Part shown: piece after piece, positions 1 to 14,480 of the stretch
How the letters are laid out: every line of letters starts with the position of its first letter
Position numbering within the stretch: the first letter of the stretch is position 1
Assembly: GCA_008508345.1 (NCBI GenBank)
Contig: QNGE01001291.1
Span: 29,601 to 93,600, forward strand
Direction of reading: 5' to 3'
Origin: Paragonimus westermani
Lineage: Eukaryota; Platyhelminthes; Trematoda; Plagiorchiida; Troglotrematidae
DNA length: 64,000 bases
Position numbers and translations under genes: made by a program
Notes under the pieces: generated by a model
What the model was told of the DNA's origin: nothing
The model's database searches: none
What the model saw: only the letters and a program-made list of their open reading frames with translations

Positions 1-2046
1 AGTGGAACAAAGAGTTGGGGCAACAATACCTCAAGGCAAATACAAGAACTCACAGTAGGTGTCCGCAATTAACTCCACTACACTAATTCTGCTGCGTGTT
101 GGAAGAAGATTCTCCCCTTTAGTAATAACGGATTTGGTTCCTCCAGCGAGCTAAATGAACGTTGCCAGGGTTAGCCCACGATAACCAGGACCGCGTGCGA
201 GCAGAAGGCGAAACGCGCGAGGACGAAGTGTGTAGTGATTCACACAATAGACAATCAGTAAATATGTACAATGAACATAACCGGTATGAAGAATGGTACG
301 TAACAAGTGATCGAAAGGGTGACACTCTACAACTTCTTCAGTTTAAATACCAAGGGCTCCTCGGAGATTTCATTTGTACGTCAAACTCTGCACTAGATAA
401 TATACTGCCTCATGTCTACAGATTGCGTTCTTACCAAGTAGTTTTACCGACACATACAAAATAAACGGTTAACAGAAATAAATGGCGGCCGGAAAAAGTG
501 TTCGTTTCGCAGAATGCATGATATTCAGAACGATATAAAAGCTGTAAACACGTATCTCATTCACCGAAATAATTTTGATGAGTTTCATGGGGACAGGTTT
601 TCCATTGCTTGGAAATTGATTGTGTTAACTGATTGTGTTGATGATTGGATGGATGCATAGATAATTTGGTGTGTCATACGTACTGTGGAAATGCAAACCA
701 TCTGCGCTTAACTTGACAAAACAGTTGATAAAATGTGGTATGAATAAAGTCGGAATAATTCGTTTGATGTATGAATTTTTGTTTTCATGCGTTGGATATC
801 CATAAGTCTCGAGTGTTTTCGTAGTCCGGAAATTTCTAACACGCACACGATTTGATCGCTTACGTAGCTATTGATTTGAAGCTTCGGTTTGTTTGTTAAA
901 CCGAAAAGGTAGGGAAAAGCAAGTGCGGGGGGTTGACTGTAATTGTTTTCCATTATGGCGAATCGTTCCGTTTAATCAATCAGTGAAAGCAGAACAGGAA
1001 TTCCTCACCCACATAAATATCGCTGACTACTTTCAAATCGCCTGAATCGAGCTTACTCATTCCAGTGCAACCGATGTAATCGGTCCTGCCATGTAGATGA
1101 GTAAACCGAACATAGCCGTTCCACTGTTACACAAAACCTGCCTTGGGGAAATGAGGCAGTCTGCTAGAGCCCAATCTAACAGGTTGTGTACCACTTTGGT
1201 GAGCAGTTCAGGCTTTGTTATCTTCTCCACGTCAAAGTTCTCTGAACCTTCTCTTTAGCCAAATACAGTGGTACCCAATTTTATGCACATATTGGGACTG
1301 GTTGTTGTCCTCTGTATCAGTGTCAAATGTTTCATCACGAAATACCTCTAGAAGATTAAAGTTGCCAGAAAACGCAATGGATGTTACATAATAAACATTT
1401 TGAAAACGTAAACACATGTAACTAGTACATTTTGAGCGCTCGGCTTAAACAGAAGACACGTGACATGCGTTGGTCTCGCTCAGTGCTGTCACTACTGCAC
1501 GTCAGGCTAGTAGGAGAGGAGGAAATAACCGTCCCTAAACTAAGTGAGCAAACTCATCTGAATCGGGGTTGTTGGTAAACAGGCGTGTACATCCACTACA
1601 ATCATACAGGGAAGATCGACTGATTTATTGAAACATTGGTTCTCATCGATAAATTTGAAAAAACATAAAGCGGATAGTAGCATGTAAGTTGTCTTGCGCA
1701 GTGACATTTCGTTCGCATATCATCGGCTACTTTTGCGAAATTAACGTACACACTTTATATGGTTGGGGAGGCAAGCAGCTAGGCGAAATCAATCAAGTCA
1801 TATTTGAAACAGTCAGTCAGATGGTCAAAGCGAAAGCGGCAAAATGCAATTGATGGGTAATTTGAGGCAATAAAGTAGAATTGTTGTCAACCAGAGGTTA
1901 CTGGGAGTCCGAAAAGAAAGAGATGGTTAAAGATATGTACATACTGAGTGGGAAGGGTCAGATATGGCTGGAAAATCTACAGAAAACAAACAAAAGCTAA
2001 AATAATGTACAAAAAATGTAACAGTTGCATTCTGACTAACATAGTG
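1..2046. other. No gene recognised
   Basis: Only short open frames with no recognisable domain are present on either strand. I see no repeat shared with the rest of the window, no tRNA-like fold and no splice-flanked reading frame that I would defend. It reads as unique intergenic or intronic DNA. Confidence 0.6.
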
Positions 2047-2400
2047 AGAGACTAGTCACCAACTGTTTCTGGGCGCATAAAGTGGGATTCAGTCAATGTA
2101 TTGTGACTGCTTCTGCAATATTGAAGGCCTGCATTAGTTTGGGTCTAAAGAACACTCTAAAAGCCGTTCTAGGGTCCACTGAGTGGCCGGTCTGTAGAAG
2201 GTGTTTCGTACTGGCACTGACGGCACAACCGACCCCCGAATTCAAGAGCCGTTTCGGTATGTGTTCATTGATACGTGTGCCGAGGTGCCTCCTGGTACTG
2301 CCAACGTATCTGCTTCCACAGACACAATCAAAGGTGTACACAATATTGGATCGCGCTATTTACTCGCCTGTTCGACTTTTATTCCACCATGCTCATTAGT
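2047..2400 (-). pseudogene. Penelope-like element remnant: C-terminal GIY-YIG endonuclease
   Basis: The minus-strand frame 2341-2093 reads VYTFDCVCGSRYVGSTRRHL followed by an xINEH motif. This is the GIY-YIG signature in the PLE form (V-Y-T ... R-Y-V-G-S-T-R-R), with the conserved Arg and the downstream His-containing segment. The fragment ends with a motif resembling FNIAEAVTI, found near the C-terminus of other PLE copies here (compare LTVAEAISI at 52.1 kb). In PLEs this domain nicks target DNA for target-primed reverse transcription. Upstream, from about 2400, traces of the linker seem to remain but a stop interrupts them, and no RT domain is visible further up. I take it as a 5'-truncated, inactive copy. 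The first codon of the open frame is not a real start. Confidence 0.8.
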
Positions 2401-4219
2401 GGCTTTGTGACCTTAACTGTTATTTTGGTAACGGTCAATCGGTTTTCTGATTGTGGGTCGCTGTGCACCATATAATACCCTGTAATCTTCTTGTGATATA
2501 CGTTTCGAGATCGGAAAAAAGTGGCTTTTCGCATCCGTCTCTTGGTTTGATTTGGGAGCCATTAACATGATACTATTAACTTTTTTCGACTGATTTTTAT
2601 TATAAATGGATAGCTCGGATCTACTGATTTATCAAGTTTTATATTATATCGGGGTTTTTCTATTGTGCTTAGTCATCGTGACGAATAACGACGCTGAAAT
2701 ACTGGGTTCGCAAATTACAGTCACTATATTCGTTCTTGGACAAACCAATGAGCAAGGTCGTTTGCAGCACTTACCAACCTGAGTCACTATAACTTGGGAA
2801 CAACCTCCCGGTTACCCGTTCTCCTCTAGAGGAAACATGGTATTTTTGTGGAATGTACATTGAGAACGTAGACTAGTAATAGAATCCCAGTTGTGGCGAG
2901 GATATGCACAACTAACTAACTATGACAAAGGTATATTCAGATAGTAGTCACCTACCGAAATCGGCTGGTTAAAAAATCTATTTGAATGCAGAAAGTTACG
3001 ATAAGCATTGCGTTTTTCAAGGTAGATGAATTAAATTTCGTACCATTTATCAGTAAACAATTAAACAAGTCAACTTGGTTTCACGCGTTGTCCATCATTG
3101 CATAGGATGTCTCGAATAATGGACAGATAATTCACCTATCATCGATCGATGAAAGACAAGATAAATGTGAAAATTTCTAACTGTAACAGAATCTTATTTC
3201 TGTGACTGTCTCTCGTCTAAGTGAAGGTGGTGCGAGCACATTCCCACTTATGGTTTTCAGAGGAAAAACGGACACAACATAAGACCAAACGATTTTTGTT
3301 TAAAAATACACATTTGACAAGATATCTCTGCCATCGGTAAGGTTGGCCGCGAAACCAGTAGCGTCAAACAAGACTACTGATTGATTACGTCGATCAAATA
3401 AGGGGTTTTTTGGACGGGTCCTGTATATCCAAGCTTCTTGTCAAAAACTTCGGCGTGTGTGTGGATCACCTTCAATCTAGCATCGGATAGGACACGAGAG
3501 CGGTCAACTATAAGCTGTAGGCAAAATGGAACGATTGTAATTATGGGAGTGGTATGCGAGATCGGCAGTTTGGCACGTAACAACAGATTAGGTTATTTTT
3601 TGATGGCTGTTGGACGCTGGCGTACATATTGAAACGCAAGGATGTGATCGCAGCGAGCTTTGTTGTTCATAACTGTTTTTAAACTGGTTAGAAATTTTTC
3701 GCATGCGTACTATGATTGCTTGTGACAACTTTCATGCTATCATTAATATTTTTCTTCTGAACAAGTTCTGGTTTTGTTTGCAACTAGTAGTACATGACTA
3801 GAAACAAAATTGTAAGGTAGAGGTTATCACTGGTTTCAAGAATGGGGTTCTGCGCAGTGCTTACTTTTCCCAGTGAAGTTGTTCATACCATGTTTGTCTA
3901 ACAATGCGTGGGTTGGGACTCGGGATGATAAACGAAGCAGTATGGACTATAAGTGATTCTTTGTCGGTAAAAGTGATTCAATTATCTTCTGCAACTACTC
4001 CGACTCTAGTTAACCAATGCCTTGGCATTTTTCAGTGATATAGCTGTACTGTGGCACAACAGTACTGTAGAAAGAGAAAACCGCTGGTACTTTTTATGGC
4101 TGTGTGAATCTGGAAAAAAGAGACGTCGGACGGATGACATAAATTTGTTCTAAGGTGTCTTCACTGCACTGGTGTTTTATACAGCTAATTTCCCCGTGAA
4201 AGATGTTTCCCTGGATGCA
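2401..4219. other. No gene recognised
   Basis: Apart from the short SINE-like match at 2884-2913 I see only short anonymous frames. The minus frame 3583-3374 (69 codons) has no recognisable domain. Confidence 0.55.
2884..2913 (+). repeat. Possible fragment of the hammerhead SINE (box B side)
   Basis: The segment AATCCCAGTTGTGGCGAGGA and the ten bases after it match, with few differences, the stretch after the B-box in the SINE at 46.2 kb (AATCCCAACCGTAGCGAGGA at 46231-46250). The ribozyme that should follow is not recognisable. The match is short, so it may be a heavily decayed or truncated copy, or chance. Confidence 0.3.
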
Positions 4220-4425
4220 TGCCATTTAGAATGGTTCTGCTTATCTGCTTACGGTTTTCCCATCTGATTTGGGAATTAGTGTAGTTTGAAGCAAATAATG
4301 ACTCATGAAGATAACAAACCGAGAAATTTCCCATTTCAGGCCATTATTTGCTTCAACATACACCAATCCCCAAATAAGACGGGAAAACCGTAGGCAGGCA
4401 AGCAGAGCCCCTCAAATTACACGCA
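4220..4425. repeat. Imperfect palindrome, arms about 70 bp, spacer about 40 bp
   Basis: The left arm (about 4234-4301, containing TACGGTTTTCCCATCTGATT and TTTGAAGCAAATAATG) is repeated as its reverse complement at about 4341-4409 (CATTATTTGCTTCAACATAC and GACGGGAAAACCGTAGGCAG). Weaker complementarity extends about 15 bases outwards on each side. The arms differ by a handful of substitutions. It could be a miniature inverted-repeat element or a decayed fold-back. I see no coding potential. Confidence 0.75.
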
Positions 4426-6179
4426 CATTCCACTGCCCTTTGCTCTATGCGGTAAGTTGAAACTGAGAGGATTATTTGGCTTTAACATGTTCATAATTTT
4501 GGAACCCTTGAACCTGACGACTGGCAGTTGTTTGGCTAAAATCTGGACTGCCCTCCTATGCCTTCATTCCAGCAGTTACTGTCAGGCTTCGAGTGCAGGG
4601 TCGGAAAGGATTTGCTCGGATTTAAGATAACAGTTACAGCAGTTTTTAGAAGATCGCATACGCTGTATATCGAAGTTCTAGTGTTGGAGGTCCGAAGGGG
4701 TGAATAGAGGTACTAACAATATCGGGCTTCCTAGACGTACACGCGTTTGATTTCCCCACTATGTATTGTTGGAAGCATTGTACTTACCAGCACAGTGTAA
4801 TACATTTCATGCAGTCGACTGCCGCAAACTTATCTTGAGTGTAAAATAAGCCGCTTATGATCAACTAACGTCCTGTACAAAGGCAAATAAGATTGCATTG
4901 TTTGTTCGTTAACAGTCTCGGACGAAGATTTCCCCTCGAAATTGGTTTGACAAGAAACAAACACCTACTGTTATGTGCAAGAATGTGAGAGGAAAAACCA
5001 CTTCCTTGAGTGTCTCGTTTTTGTCGGTGTCCGATACGTTATGTGATTTGTGCGTTTAAGTAGTGTGAAATCGCCTGACTCAAAAGCACCTATTGCACAA
5101 GTCACTAAAAGGGGATATCACGGTGGTATAATACTGAGTTGACAATATACAATAGGTTAAAATGGCTGCTCCCGTTCGAATATCTTGTTCGAAATCTTGT
5201 AACCAGTGTCCAATACAACGATACCTTCTGAGTATTCCATCGGACTAGAGTAAGTCAGAGTTTTAAGTACTTGTAATCCAGACTAACGATAGGGTCATAT
5301 TAGTTCACTTTCTGAGCAGTTAGTTTAATTGCAACCTTCCTGTCTTCTCCATCGAACCACCTACAACAGAGCTGCGAAGTATCTGTAAACTTCGCTGTCA
5401 GCGAAAACACTGATCCATTGATTCATTGGAGCAGCTGCACTAGGATAACTCACTTGTTCGTGTAGAACGTTTCACCGAAAATTCTACTCGGTTCCGTTTC
5501 CGATATCTCTATTTTTAGCGAACACAGTTCACAGTCTGATGGAAAACAGGGTTGAGGAAAGATTGAAGAAGGAAGGGCGTTGACTGTCAGGTTGCTGGTC
5601 ATGACAACAGCAACATTCCTGTTCAAACGGTCTGATTTACCACTGACCCTCCAAAGGTTTTAGTTATCCAGTGTATGATAAGAATAGAATGAAATTTTTG
5701 TCCACTAATGTACCTTGTATGAAACATGGTTAGCCGGCGCGGTCGGTCGTGTTGCATACACAAATCAACGACTATGATGTTTCGGATGGATCATAGCAGC
5801 TGCAGATTTACCATTTCCATGGAGGTCAGCTAGAGCCTATGACAGACCATTAGTAAACACATACGAATTCCGAATTTTCCCATTAAAACAGTTAGTCACA
5901 ACCTTCTGAGGTGAATGACTCACCGAACACTAAATGTTACATCAATTTTTGTGCAAAGGTGCAAGTATACGTTCACGGTATATACGGAACGCGGAGCAAC
6001 GTACGACATGAAAGTAATCGCGTTGTTATCGGCCACCGAGTTATCTAAGATACTGGTGTGTTAGTTGCAGGCTGTCCTTCGTTGTTGAGTGACGGCCCAC
6101 GTGACCGGCATTGCATTGGTAATTTTACGATCTGGCTCCTGAGTCAGGCAGAGAGATAGAGGGGCACGCGCTGTCACAT

Positions 6180-6217
<38 letters not shown>

Positions 6218-9200
6218 AGTACGCGTTTGTCCGATTATCCACTGTGTATCGTGGTCGACAACGTGGGCTTTAAGTAAATGCTGCTGCTGTGACTTGCGCA
6301 ATGGAAACTGGTTTAGAAATCTTCTCTAGATCCGTTGTCAACAAGTCCTATAGCCGACAAAAGGGGGAAGTAAACAGTTCTTACGTGCCACCTGTTTACT
6401 TTGTTTACTCAACTCCCGTTGTTTACTCATCGGGAGGTGAAAAGCAAAATATCCGAAGGGTGAGTTAATCAACAGGCTGAATGACAATAGAAACTCAGAT
6501 GAAATTTCATGTAGCATGACCGTCTTAAACGTGAATATTTGGATAACTTTGTGCCACAACATACACCCCCAAAGTACACATTCTAAAACGCTTCATATAA
6601 GGATTCAACATAATCAATTTGGATTGCTTTACAATGCACCTGTTTGCCTGTAAGTCCAAATATAAACATCGGAAACAGAACAAGTTCAAGTGCTTATGTT
6701 GTTTCGAACTAACCAATACACGTACAACTTATAAAGTCACATGACAAACTTGTCTACTTAATGCACTACTTAATTTGTTCTGATTGACCGTGACATCAGA
6801 GCACTGTGCTCAACTAGAAATGTCCCTCCTGTGTATATCCGAATGAGAGAAAGTTGGATCTGAAGGCCGAATATTTGGAAATTAGACTGTCCCACTTGAA
6901 TGTGGAAAGGATACAGTCATCTATTCAATACACAGCAACGAGCTCCAACACCACTGACCATTTGTTGACAGCGTTTAAGGGATATCATAATTTGTTGCAT
7001 CGCTCTTATACAAAACGCGCCTCCTTAACAGAATACTTCAGGCTGTTTACATTAAAATTTCGACCCAGCTGGTGTCTCAAAAACTCGCACATGTGTTCAA
7101 TAGCCTTCAAGTGAGGTGACTGATGGTATAAACAAGAAACTTAACGGAAAGGTGAAGCGTTCATTTGCACGGTGTGAGATGGCCTATTTGACATATCCGC
7201 CCATCATATCAACTGACAGTTTCACTGGAGTTTTACATAATAAAGTGTTCGTATAGTAGGAATGTCGTTATTTAGTCGGACACTGCTAACTGTGAAACTG
7301 TTAGTTTCTTGATAAAAAGAACGTGCTAGCTAAGATGCTGTGGGCTATTAGTGAGGTAAGCAAAATCTAACCTGCAGATTACTATCTCAAATTGTACGAC
7401 TACCTGAACAGCACACTAGGCTACAAACCACGCCATACAGTTGTATGTTTGTGCAAACTAGATATGGTGTCATTCATTAGGCACGCATCAAATTGGCGCA
7501 AATGCACATACAAACAATCGGTTATGACGGGTTGTACGTTTAGAGTGATTGCAGCGCTTGCAACACTCAACACCATTCACAAACGTTAGGTCCACATCCG
7601 AACCACTGTACGCGCTGATTGTTGTCTGTTTGTCTTACATCCACAGCTATGCGACGCATTGTAGACTTTTTTAACAATAAAAAACGGGATATGTATCAGA
7701 TTTATACTGATATCATAGTTACCTAAGAGTTCACACAAATTCACCTCATCGTCATTGTACCTCACAAAAACCACTTTAGGAGGAAATGTCGATTAGTTAC
7801 GAACTCTGAAACTAGATACCTTGAAGTTTTGTTCAATGAGAGCCGTTCAGGTACAACGTAGTCTACTGATTAAATTGACTCATTACTTGTTACTCTGCCA
7901 ATCAACTGCACAGATCGAACACACGCAGTTTCTGATTGCACAACACTCTCAGTATGCCTTAGTTGTACTGTAATACTGTAGCTTCTGTGGTCATTTAGCA
8001 GATGCCCTCATAGTATGCGTGTACGTTTCTCGTGTGAAGAAGACTTCCCTACATCAAGTGGTGTGTAAGCCACTTGTGATAGGCCGCCCTATGAAGTGTT
8101 CCTAGTTGACGCTTCCGTGGTTTCCACAAAGATCAGGTTCGTAGCACTACTAGCAAGACTAATCTGAATATATTCCATCAATCTATATGGAGTACGAGTG
8201 GTGCTTATTGTGACACATAAAACGACTACCAGCATTGAACTCAATGCCTTCCAGTGAACCGTGAAGCGTCGAATCCAAAGGTGCCGCCTTTAATGGAGCG
8301 AAATTAGTGTTGAGATCTGGTTGTGGTAACTTATATGCCCACCGATAACAAACGGATAAAGGTGTCTACTTGCCTTAATATTGTGTTATTACAAGCTGTC
8401 TGAACTTGTCAGCCTCTACAGTGTTTCAATGTTTATCAATGTTACTTTCACTCGAGAAGGTAACCACTGTTTCCCAGTTATTTCCCATTCTCTACTTTTC
8501 GATCTACGAGATGTGTATTAAAGCTTACCGGTTGGCTTACTGTTTGAGCTAATTACGGTTTTAATGTTTCGTCCAGCGCCCCCACAATTACTACCAACCC
8601 CCCTCAAAATGACTCAGGTGTGTGTGTAGAGCACACTGCTATCAGTGGCATCGCAGTGTGCTTGTGTGTAGAGGCGTTCACGTGGAAGATGCTTATCCTC
8701 AACGCACCGAGTGTTTGGTTAATACATTCTGATCGTCGATAAACAATTTGAGCAAAACTGTTGACTGTAGTCTACACATCCCAGTGGAATTTACAACCAG
8801 CCTTATTCGAAGTACTAGACTCGTGTTCCACTCTTGTTAGAATACGACACTGGCGTGCAAGTGAGACAAACTCCAACCAGGCGTTCATAATGCGACGTTG
8901 TTGACCGTTGTCACTGATAGGTTTATACTATTCATCCATCTATTATTCTTTCTAAACCACTCTAACGAAAATCAGATGTACACAAACAATTTCATTTTCT
9001 ATCGGTGTAGATGCATATAAATTGTTTTTTTACCTAAGTTTCAGCGAAGCGGCAACTGAACTGATCGTTACATCACGAGGTAGACCGTTATGGTTCCGCT
9101 TCTTAATCATAGGTGACAAGATGCTACTAACTGAGTACGGTGTACATGTTTTATTAGTAACATACCAAACTGAAACTATTGTCTGTGTTCAACTTTCAAG

Positions 9201-12200
9201 TGTGGATCTCAGTTCTTGGAGTTCGTTGTTGTGTTCACTATCACGATGAAGGTAGCATGTGTAAAAACGTACAAAAGCCAAGTCTGTATGTGAGCTACAT
9301 GACCATTTACGGGCTGATGACAATGCTCGAGGAGGTCACCCCGTTAAGGAGGTGGACAAAATCCAACACGTCTACATTCACCACTTCTGTTTCAGCCTCT
9401 ACAAATGTCAAACACGTGCACCGAGCCATACACTGCAACGTGAAAGATCTGTTACAAAACGCAAGGGCAATACTTTATTGAATGTGAAGTAAATCAAAGA
9501 TGATTTCAGTGTTATTTCCTTCTGAGTAACCATCTTGGCTGAGTGCTCTCTATTGGCACTTGTACGATGGGCAATGCCCGTATAATGTGTCCCAGGTGTA
9601 GTTACTCCGAGAGTAGATGACTACGAAAATCCTGACACGTGTGCCATCTATTTCCCTCGTCGATACTGCTATTCTGTGCCAACTTATCGTATCATCAGCG
9701 GCTTTCAGCAGTTCCTCCTCCTGCTCCTCCTCGCTGTTCCAATGTTCTTTGTGAACAAGTTTGTTGTTTGATCGCTAAGTGACCGCAACAAGGTTGCTCC
9801 GCTGACCAACAGTTTTATACACACAGCGACAGTTAATGGCTCAATCCCACACAAATATAAATGGACCACATGGCTTACCGAACATGCTGCAGTATTTTGT
9901 AGACTAACGTGTCAGACCTTGCACGAACAGAACGAGAGTTCAGTACACACCGTTGGCTTTCTGATAGAAAACACTCAAATGGTATGAAGTCTCATCAAAG
10001 CCGGTAAACAGCCCTCAGTGGCAAGCATAGTCAGCTCACCCATAATAAATGGGTTACCAAATTTGCTTGGTAATGTTACTGGTGAAGTTGTTTCATAACA
10101 GTTTCACTGACTGGTACATCATGAAAGTGGCGATCGTAATACGTTGGAGCTAATGGAAAAAGATGACGCTATTGCCGATGTTCGCTAGGCTAATTCGCAG
10201 CTTATCGACCTTTTTTATACCACAATTCAGATTCTCAAATGAGAAGAGCCGTCCTGATTAGTATTGCTATGCGTCTAGACTCCATATCCAGAACACCTAA
10301 TGACGTATGCAGCGACTATGTTAGCGGGCATCAAACCAAAAATAACCTCGAGTGAGAATAGTCCAGTCTGTTAGAAATGAGAAATAACTAAACACGGCTT
10401 CTCAAAAATATGTGCCTTTCGAACTGCACTTTTCCAGTTGTCCTCTTGTTGTCGTTGTCCATCACATACTTCGTAAACAAGCAGCTGTTCAGATTAGTTG
10501 ATAATCAGCCACAAATAAAAACAAGGTTTGTATCTACGACCCACCATTACGATACACACCTACGTTACACAACAGCACGCTGTTTCATTAATGTTTGTTG
10601 ACTTCAGGCGATCAATAGACCTGGTAACCTGTGACCCAATTCTTCATCCGTCTGTCGAAGTCACCTTTTTCACTATCCTCTGGTCTTGACGCACAACGGC
10701 TTGTCTCCTATTAAGGCAAGTGATCACTGGGGAATGTTACCGGAAATTTTCTGAGCAGTGAAGGCAAATTTGGACGAGCTTTATTTGTATGGTTTGTAAA
10801 ACCAATTGAACGGCGTACTCATTCATTGTTTCTCAGTCCGTTGGTGTTCGTGACATCTAGTGGTTGTCCTATTTGTTGAATGAGTTCATTGATCATGGTC
10901 TGCAACGGGCATACTATTCTGCCAAGGTTCAACATACAGATTTACAATAGTACTAATGTGTGATTTAAGAACAGAGATTAGAGAACATGAACTTCATTGT
11001 CATTCGAGTAAGGCATCGGAAAATAATTGTATCGTTTCTTTTCTACTTAGGGTTTGTCAAAAATCATCCAGTCATAATTCGTGTTAATTGAATTTCCTCA
11101 TCTTAACCTACCTACAAGGCAGATTCGTCCAAAACTTTCAAGTTGTGAGTGTATAACAACTATACCCTCGTAATAGAATGAGAAGATGCTCTCGAAGTCG
11201 ATGGTGGTTGATTTGAATTCATTCTCCATTTAACGAATTGAATTAGGGACAGTGGTGAAGTTTCGTTTAGTATTTTCCATGGGAACAGGCATACAGTGTA
11301 CATCCTCTTGTACAATCCCCACAATCTAATGCATATTACCGAACTAACGCGTTGTTCACTGCAACTCTTTGGTAAATGACAGCATATCCTAACCAGTAGC
11401 ATTCTGTCACTGCCCGTTCAGCATCTTTCATAAGGAACAAGTCATGTCAAACCAAGTTACACTGGTTAACCCAATCCACTAGTTCTCTGTTAGTGTATGA
11501 CTAACTACCCTAATCCCGTCCGTTTATCTGACATGTTAAGAAATCACTCCTACTTTGGGCGTTAATAATTCGCAGTCTCAGTTTAGCAGACCATCTGTAC
11601 TTGCACAGTAGACGGACCTGACAGTATTCGTCACTTTGAACGGAAACCACTTTATCAGTCTTATAAATAGATATGTAGTGAGTGTTCCAAATTGTTGACT
11701 TCGTCATATGTTTGTATGCTATGGTTCCAAATCACTTGTGCCAACTTGGAAACGTTTGTGCGTGTAAATGCCTACTTTGTCAGACTACTACTAATGACCG
11801 AAATGTAACCACCACATATTCCGGTGCATTTACCCATAAACTAATCTACTATTAAGGAAGTAGTTTACATTCCACTTGAACGCTGTTTTGGCCTGGTATC
11901 GTTCATATTTGTTACCACTCACATGTTACAAACGAACCTCACCCACACGTCACCTCCACACAGTTCATATCCAGTCAGAAACTGGGATGAATTATTGTGC
12001 CAAAGTCACTCAGTTTCATGGTACTTAGACAGACGACTTCCCAAAAGATTGACAGTGTATTTAAGCTGTTAGTTTCCTGTTCATAGTCGTCCACTCATGG
12101 TTAAGTAGCCCGTCATCACCAGAGTTGTTGATACTTTTTATACCCACGCACTTTTTGAATCTTTTTTAAAACTTGAGTATTGTAGAGCAGTTTAGAAAGA

Positions 12201-12769
12201 CTTGACTTCTGTTCTATGTGCTTACAAGGCCCACGTATCAATGAATCCAACATCAACACTATACCAGAGACGAATTCAGTGAGTCGTGTTGCTTCTCACC
12301 ATCAGTCGTCTTAAAAATGTAGCCGGCTTCACTGGCATGGTAGGCGCACATTTCCTAGTACATAGTGTTGTGTATTGATATACATTATTCCAGAGGATTG
12401 TTACAGCTAATTTTTTTCATGTAACTGTTGCGTCACCCTGATGTGGTAACACGAAGTCCACTGTCCACAGTACAGCAAACCAAGAAAACGTAATTTTTCA
12501 AAGGATCCTGACCATATTCAATATTTATCTACATGCACGTCTTGCATCCATGTTTACCTGTTTGGTTGTAACTGGAGGTATCGATACGAACTCGACGACA
12601 CTCCACTGGGTGTGTAGTGTCTTGAACACTGTAGGTCGCATGCTTTCTTGACCATCTCATTCGGTTATTCGTTTGGTTATTATTGTTTAAGCCATTGGCA
12701 GAGTCCTTTATCCAATACTGAATCTGGTGCACTAAAACTTAATATTTGCTGGCAATAGTGGTGACGCTT
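4426..12769. other. No gene recognised; one dinucleotide repeat
   Basis: About 8.3 kb without any reading frame I can assign. The longest open frames (about 85-100 codons, for example plus 6854-7114 and plus 9179-9481) show no domain, no membrane pattern and no similarity to other parts of the window. The only simple feature is the (CA)n tract at 6181. Confidence 0.55.
6181..6214. repeat. (CA)17 microsatellite
   Basis: Seventeen uninterrupted CA units are followed by GAGAG. It is a simple repeat, likely length-polymorphic. Confidence 0.98.
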
Positions 12770-14480
12770 GTAGTTCACGTTGATGACTGGGCTATTCGCT
12801 TGTTTGCTGGGCATGACATTTGGATTACAAGCCTTTCAGCACTTATCGAGGTGGCATTATTAGTGCGTTTGTGTTTGGACGTGGGGGTTGATGAAGTTCG
12901 ATGGATGACTGCACTGACATATCTCATTGGGTTCCACGGATCAGGGGATTCGTGACGGAAGTACGAGGAAGAAGCTTCGGTAATTCTGGATCTTACTGTA
13001 CGGGATCTAAAGATTCTAATTGGGAAAGAGTGCAGTATCCGAACTAGATAATAGATGTTGATCAAAGCGAGTCTTCTAAATTGATGGACAACTAGCGCAA
13101 ACAAAGTGGTCAGAGAAAGCATTCGAAGTCATGCGAACACGTATTTAGGACAGTCGTGTCCGTATTCAACACAAGAGGGAGGCCGTCCAACATATTCTTA
13201 TTCCCCCTTATTGAACGTCAGTTGACACGGATGATTAAGAAGCATCATTATCGGGAAGGTTCATACCAGGTCATCTGTGAGTTGATGAGACTATAAAGTG
13301 TACATGCTCGGTGATGTTTGTCTTTCTTCATAAGACTCAATTTTCAGGCCGCAGACTACCTTAGTGACAATCTCACAGAGCGGACTGTTCTTCTGAAGGT
13401 ATGGTGGCCAGATGGCAGCTCTGTTCTCAAGATGCCGTAGAACGAACCAGTTGTACGGATGCTGAACCCACCGTTGATAAAACTGCTCGAAAGGACGATT
13501 CAAGAATACCAGGGTGTTACTGATTTTTTATGCATTCGCTTCAACATTTGGACAGCCCGGAAGAATATGTGAAGTAAAAGTTCCTAGGTTCATCTGGACA
13601 AAAACTGTCTGGAGCAGACAGCTGATAAGGTAACACGTGGTAATCGGAGAGCTACGAGTATCCATAGCATTGCACTTACCGGCACTGAAGGTGACCCAGA
13701 TTAGCCGAGACCAATTAGGTAGAATTCTAATATCGTTCCGTGAGATAACATCATGTCAGCTGGATGTCACCAACAAACAAAACTAACCGGGAGGCAAATA
13801 ACAGAGGAAGAATAACAGTAATTATCGAAAATAAAAGCGACTCAGGAAATAGAAATCAGAAGCTATACTTACAGGTGGAGAATGTGTGGTCCAGGCGAAC
13901 CTTATATAGATTATAAGCAAACTGTGATTCCAGCCATTAAACCAGGTCACTTTGTTCTCCGTAAAGGATAAGTCTACCGACTCAAACAGCGTGGTACAAG
14001 CAGTCAAGTGCTCTGGCAAATTCGAAGCATATGACATCAGCCCTACCACTCTGTTCAGTTGTTTTTAATTACTGATAAACGACCATTAACAAACTCGTGG
14101 TGTACGACCGATCTTTGGGGATGCCGTGGTGCACACTGGAAGGGAGTCTCAAGAGGTCAGGTATCAACAGAGCAAATTGTATACCACCACGAGTAAAAAT
14201 GTCAAAGAAGCTTGATAGTAAGGCGACTGATCAACAATCACCAGGAGGAGTACACCTGTCACTGCTAAAAACGGGTGTGATTATCGCGAGTTTACAGCTG
14301 TTTGGTACTGTTCTCTGATTGGCGGATCGTGTAAACAGTAGAATAAATGGGTAAGCAAGCTGTTTAGCCAATTTCCATAAGGTCTTAGGAAGTGTACTAT
14401 CAAGACTAGGGGAGCTGTCCTTAAGACACTTGAGTTTAACCAGCACCATCATCCATTTATCGAAAAGTTTCTGCAATCAT
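12770..14480 (-). pseudogene. CR1-like non-LTR retrotransposon, decayed reverse transcriptase
   Basis: Read on the minus strand, scattered pieces follow the order of a CR1/Jockey-group RT. Near 14290 there is VPNSCKLAIITPVF (RT entry motif), then a frameshifted SYTTSLLMVV near 14090, then ADVICFEFARALDCLY near 14010, which corresponds to motif A with its Asp changed to Glu. WLESQFAYNLYKVRLDHTFS follows near 13900, then a VGDIQL remnant where the YADD box should be. Further down are AGKCNAMD (about 13650) and the thumb/C-terminal block 13503-13291 with LRHLENRAAIWPPYLQK and IESYEERQ. A decayed C-terminus seems to continue to about 12775. The two catalytic motifs are altered and there are several stops and frame changes. 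It is an old dead copy; the reading frame on the opposite strand at 12746-12955 is its shadow. Confidence 0.75.

Noticed and set aside
12746..12955. Plus-strand hydrophobic ORF (69 codons)
   Set aside because: It lies antisense to the decayed C-terminus of the CR1-like element and has no features of its own.
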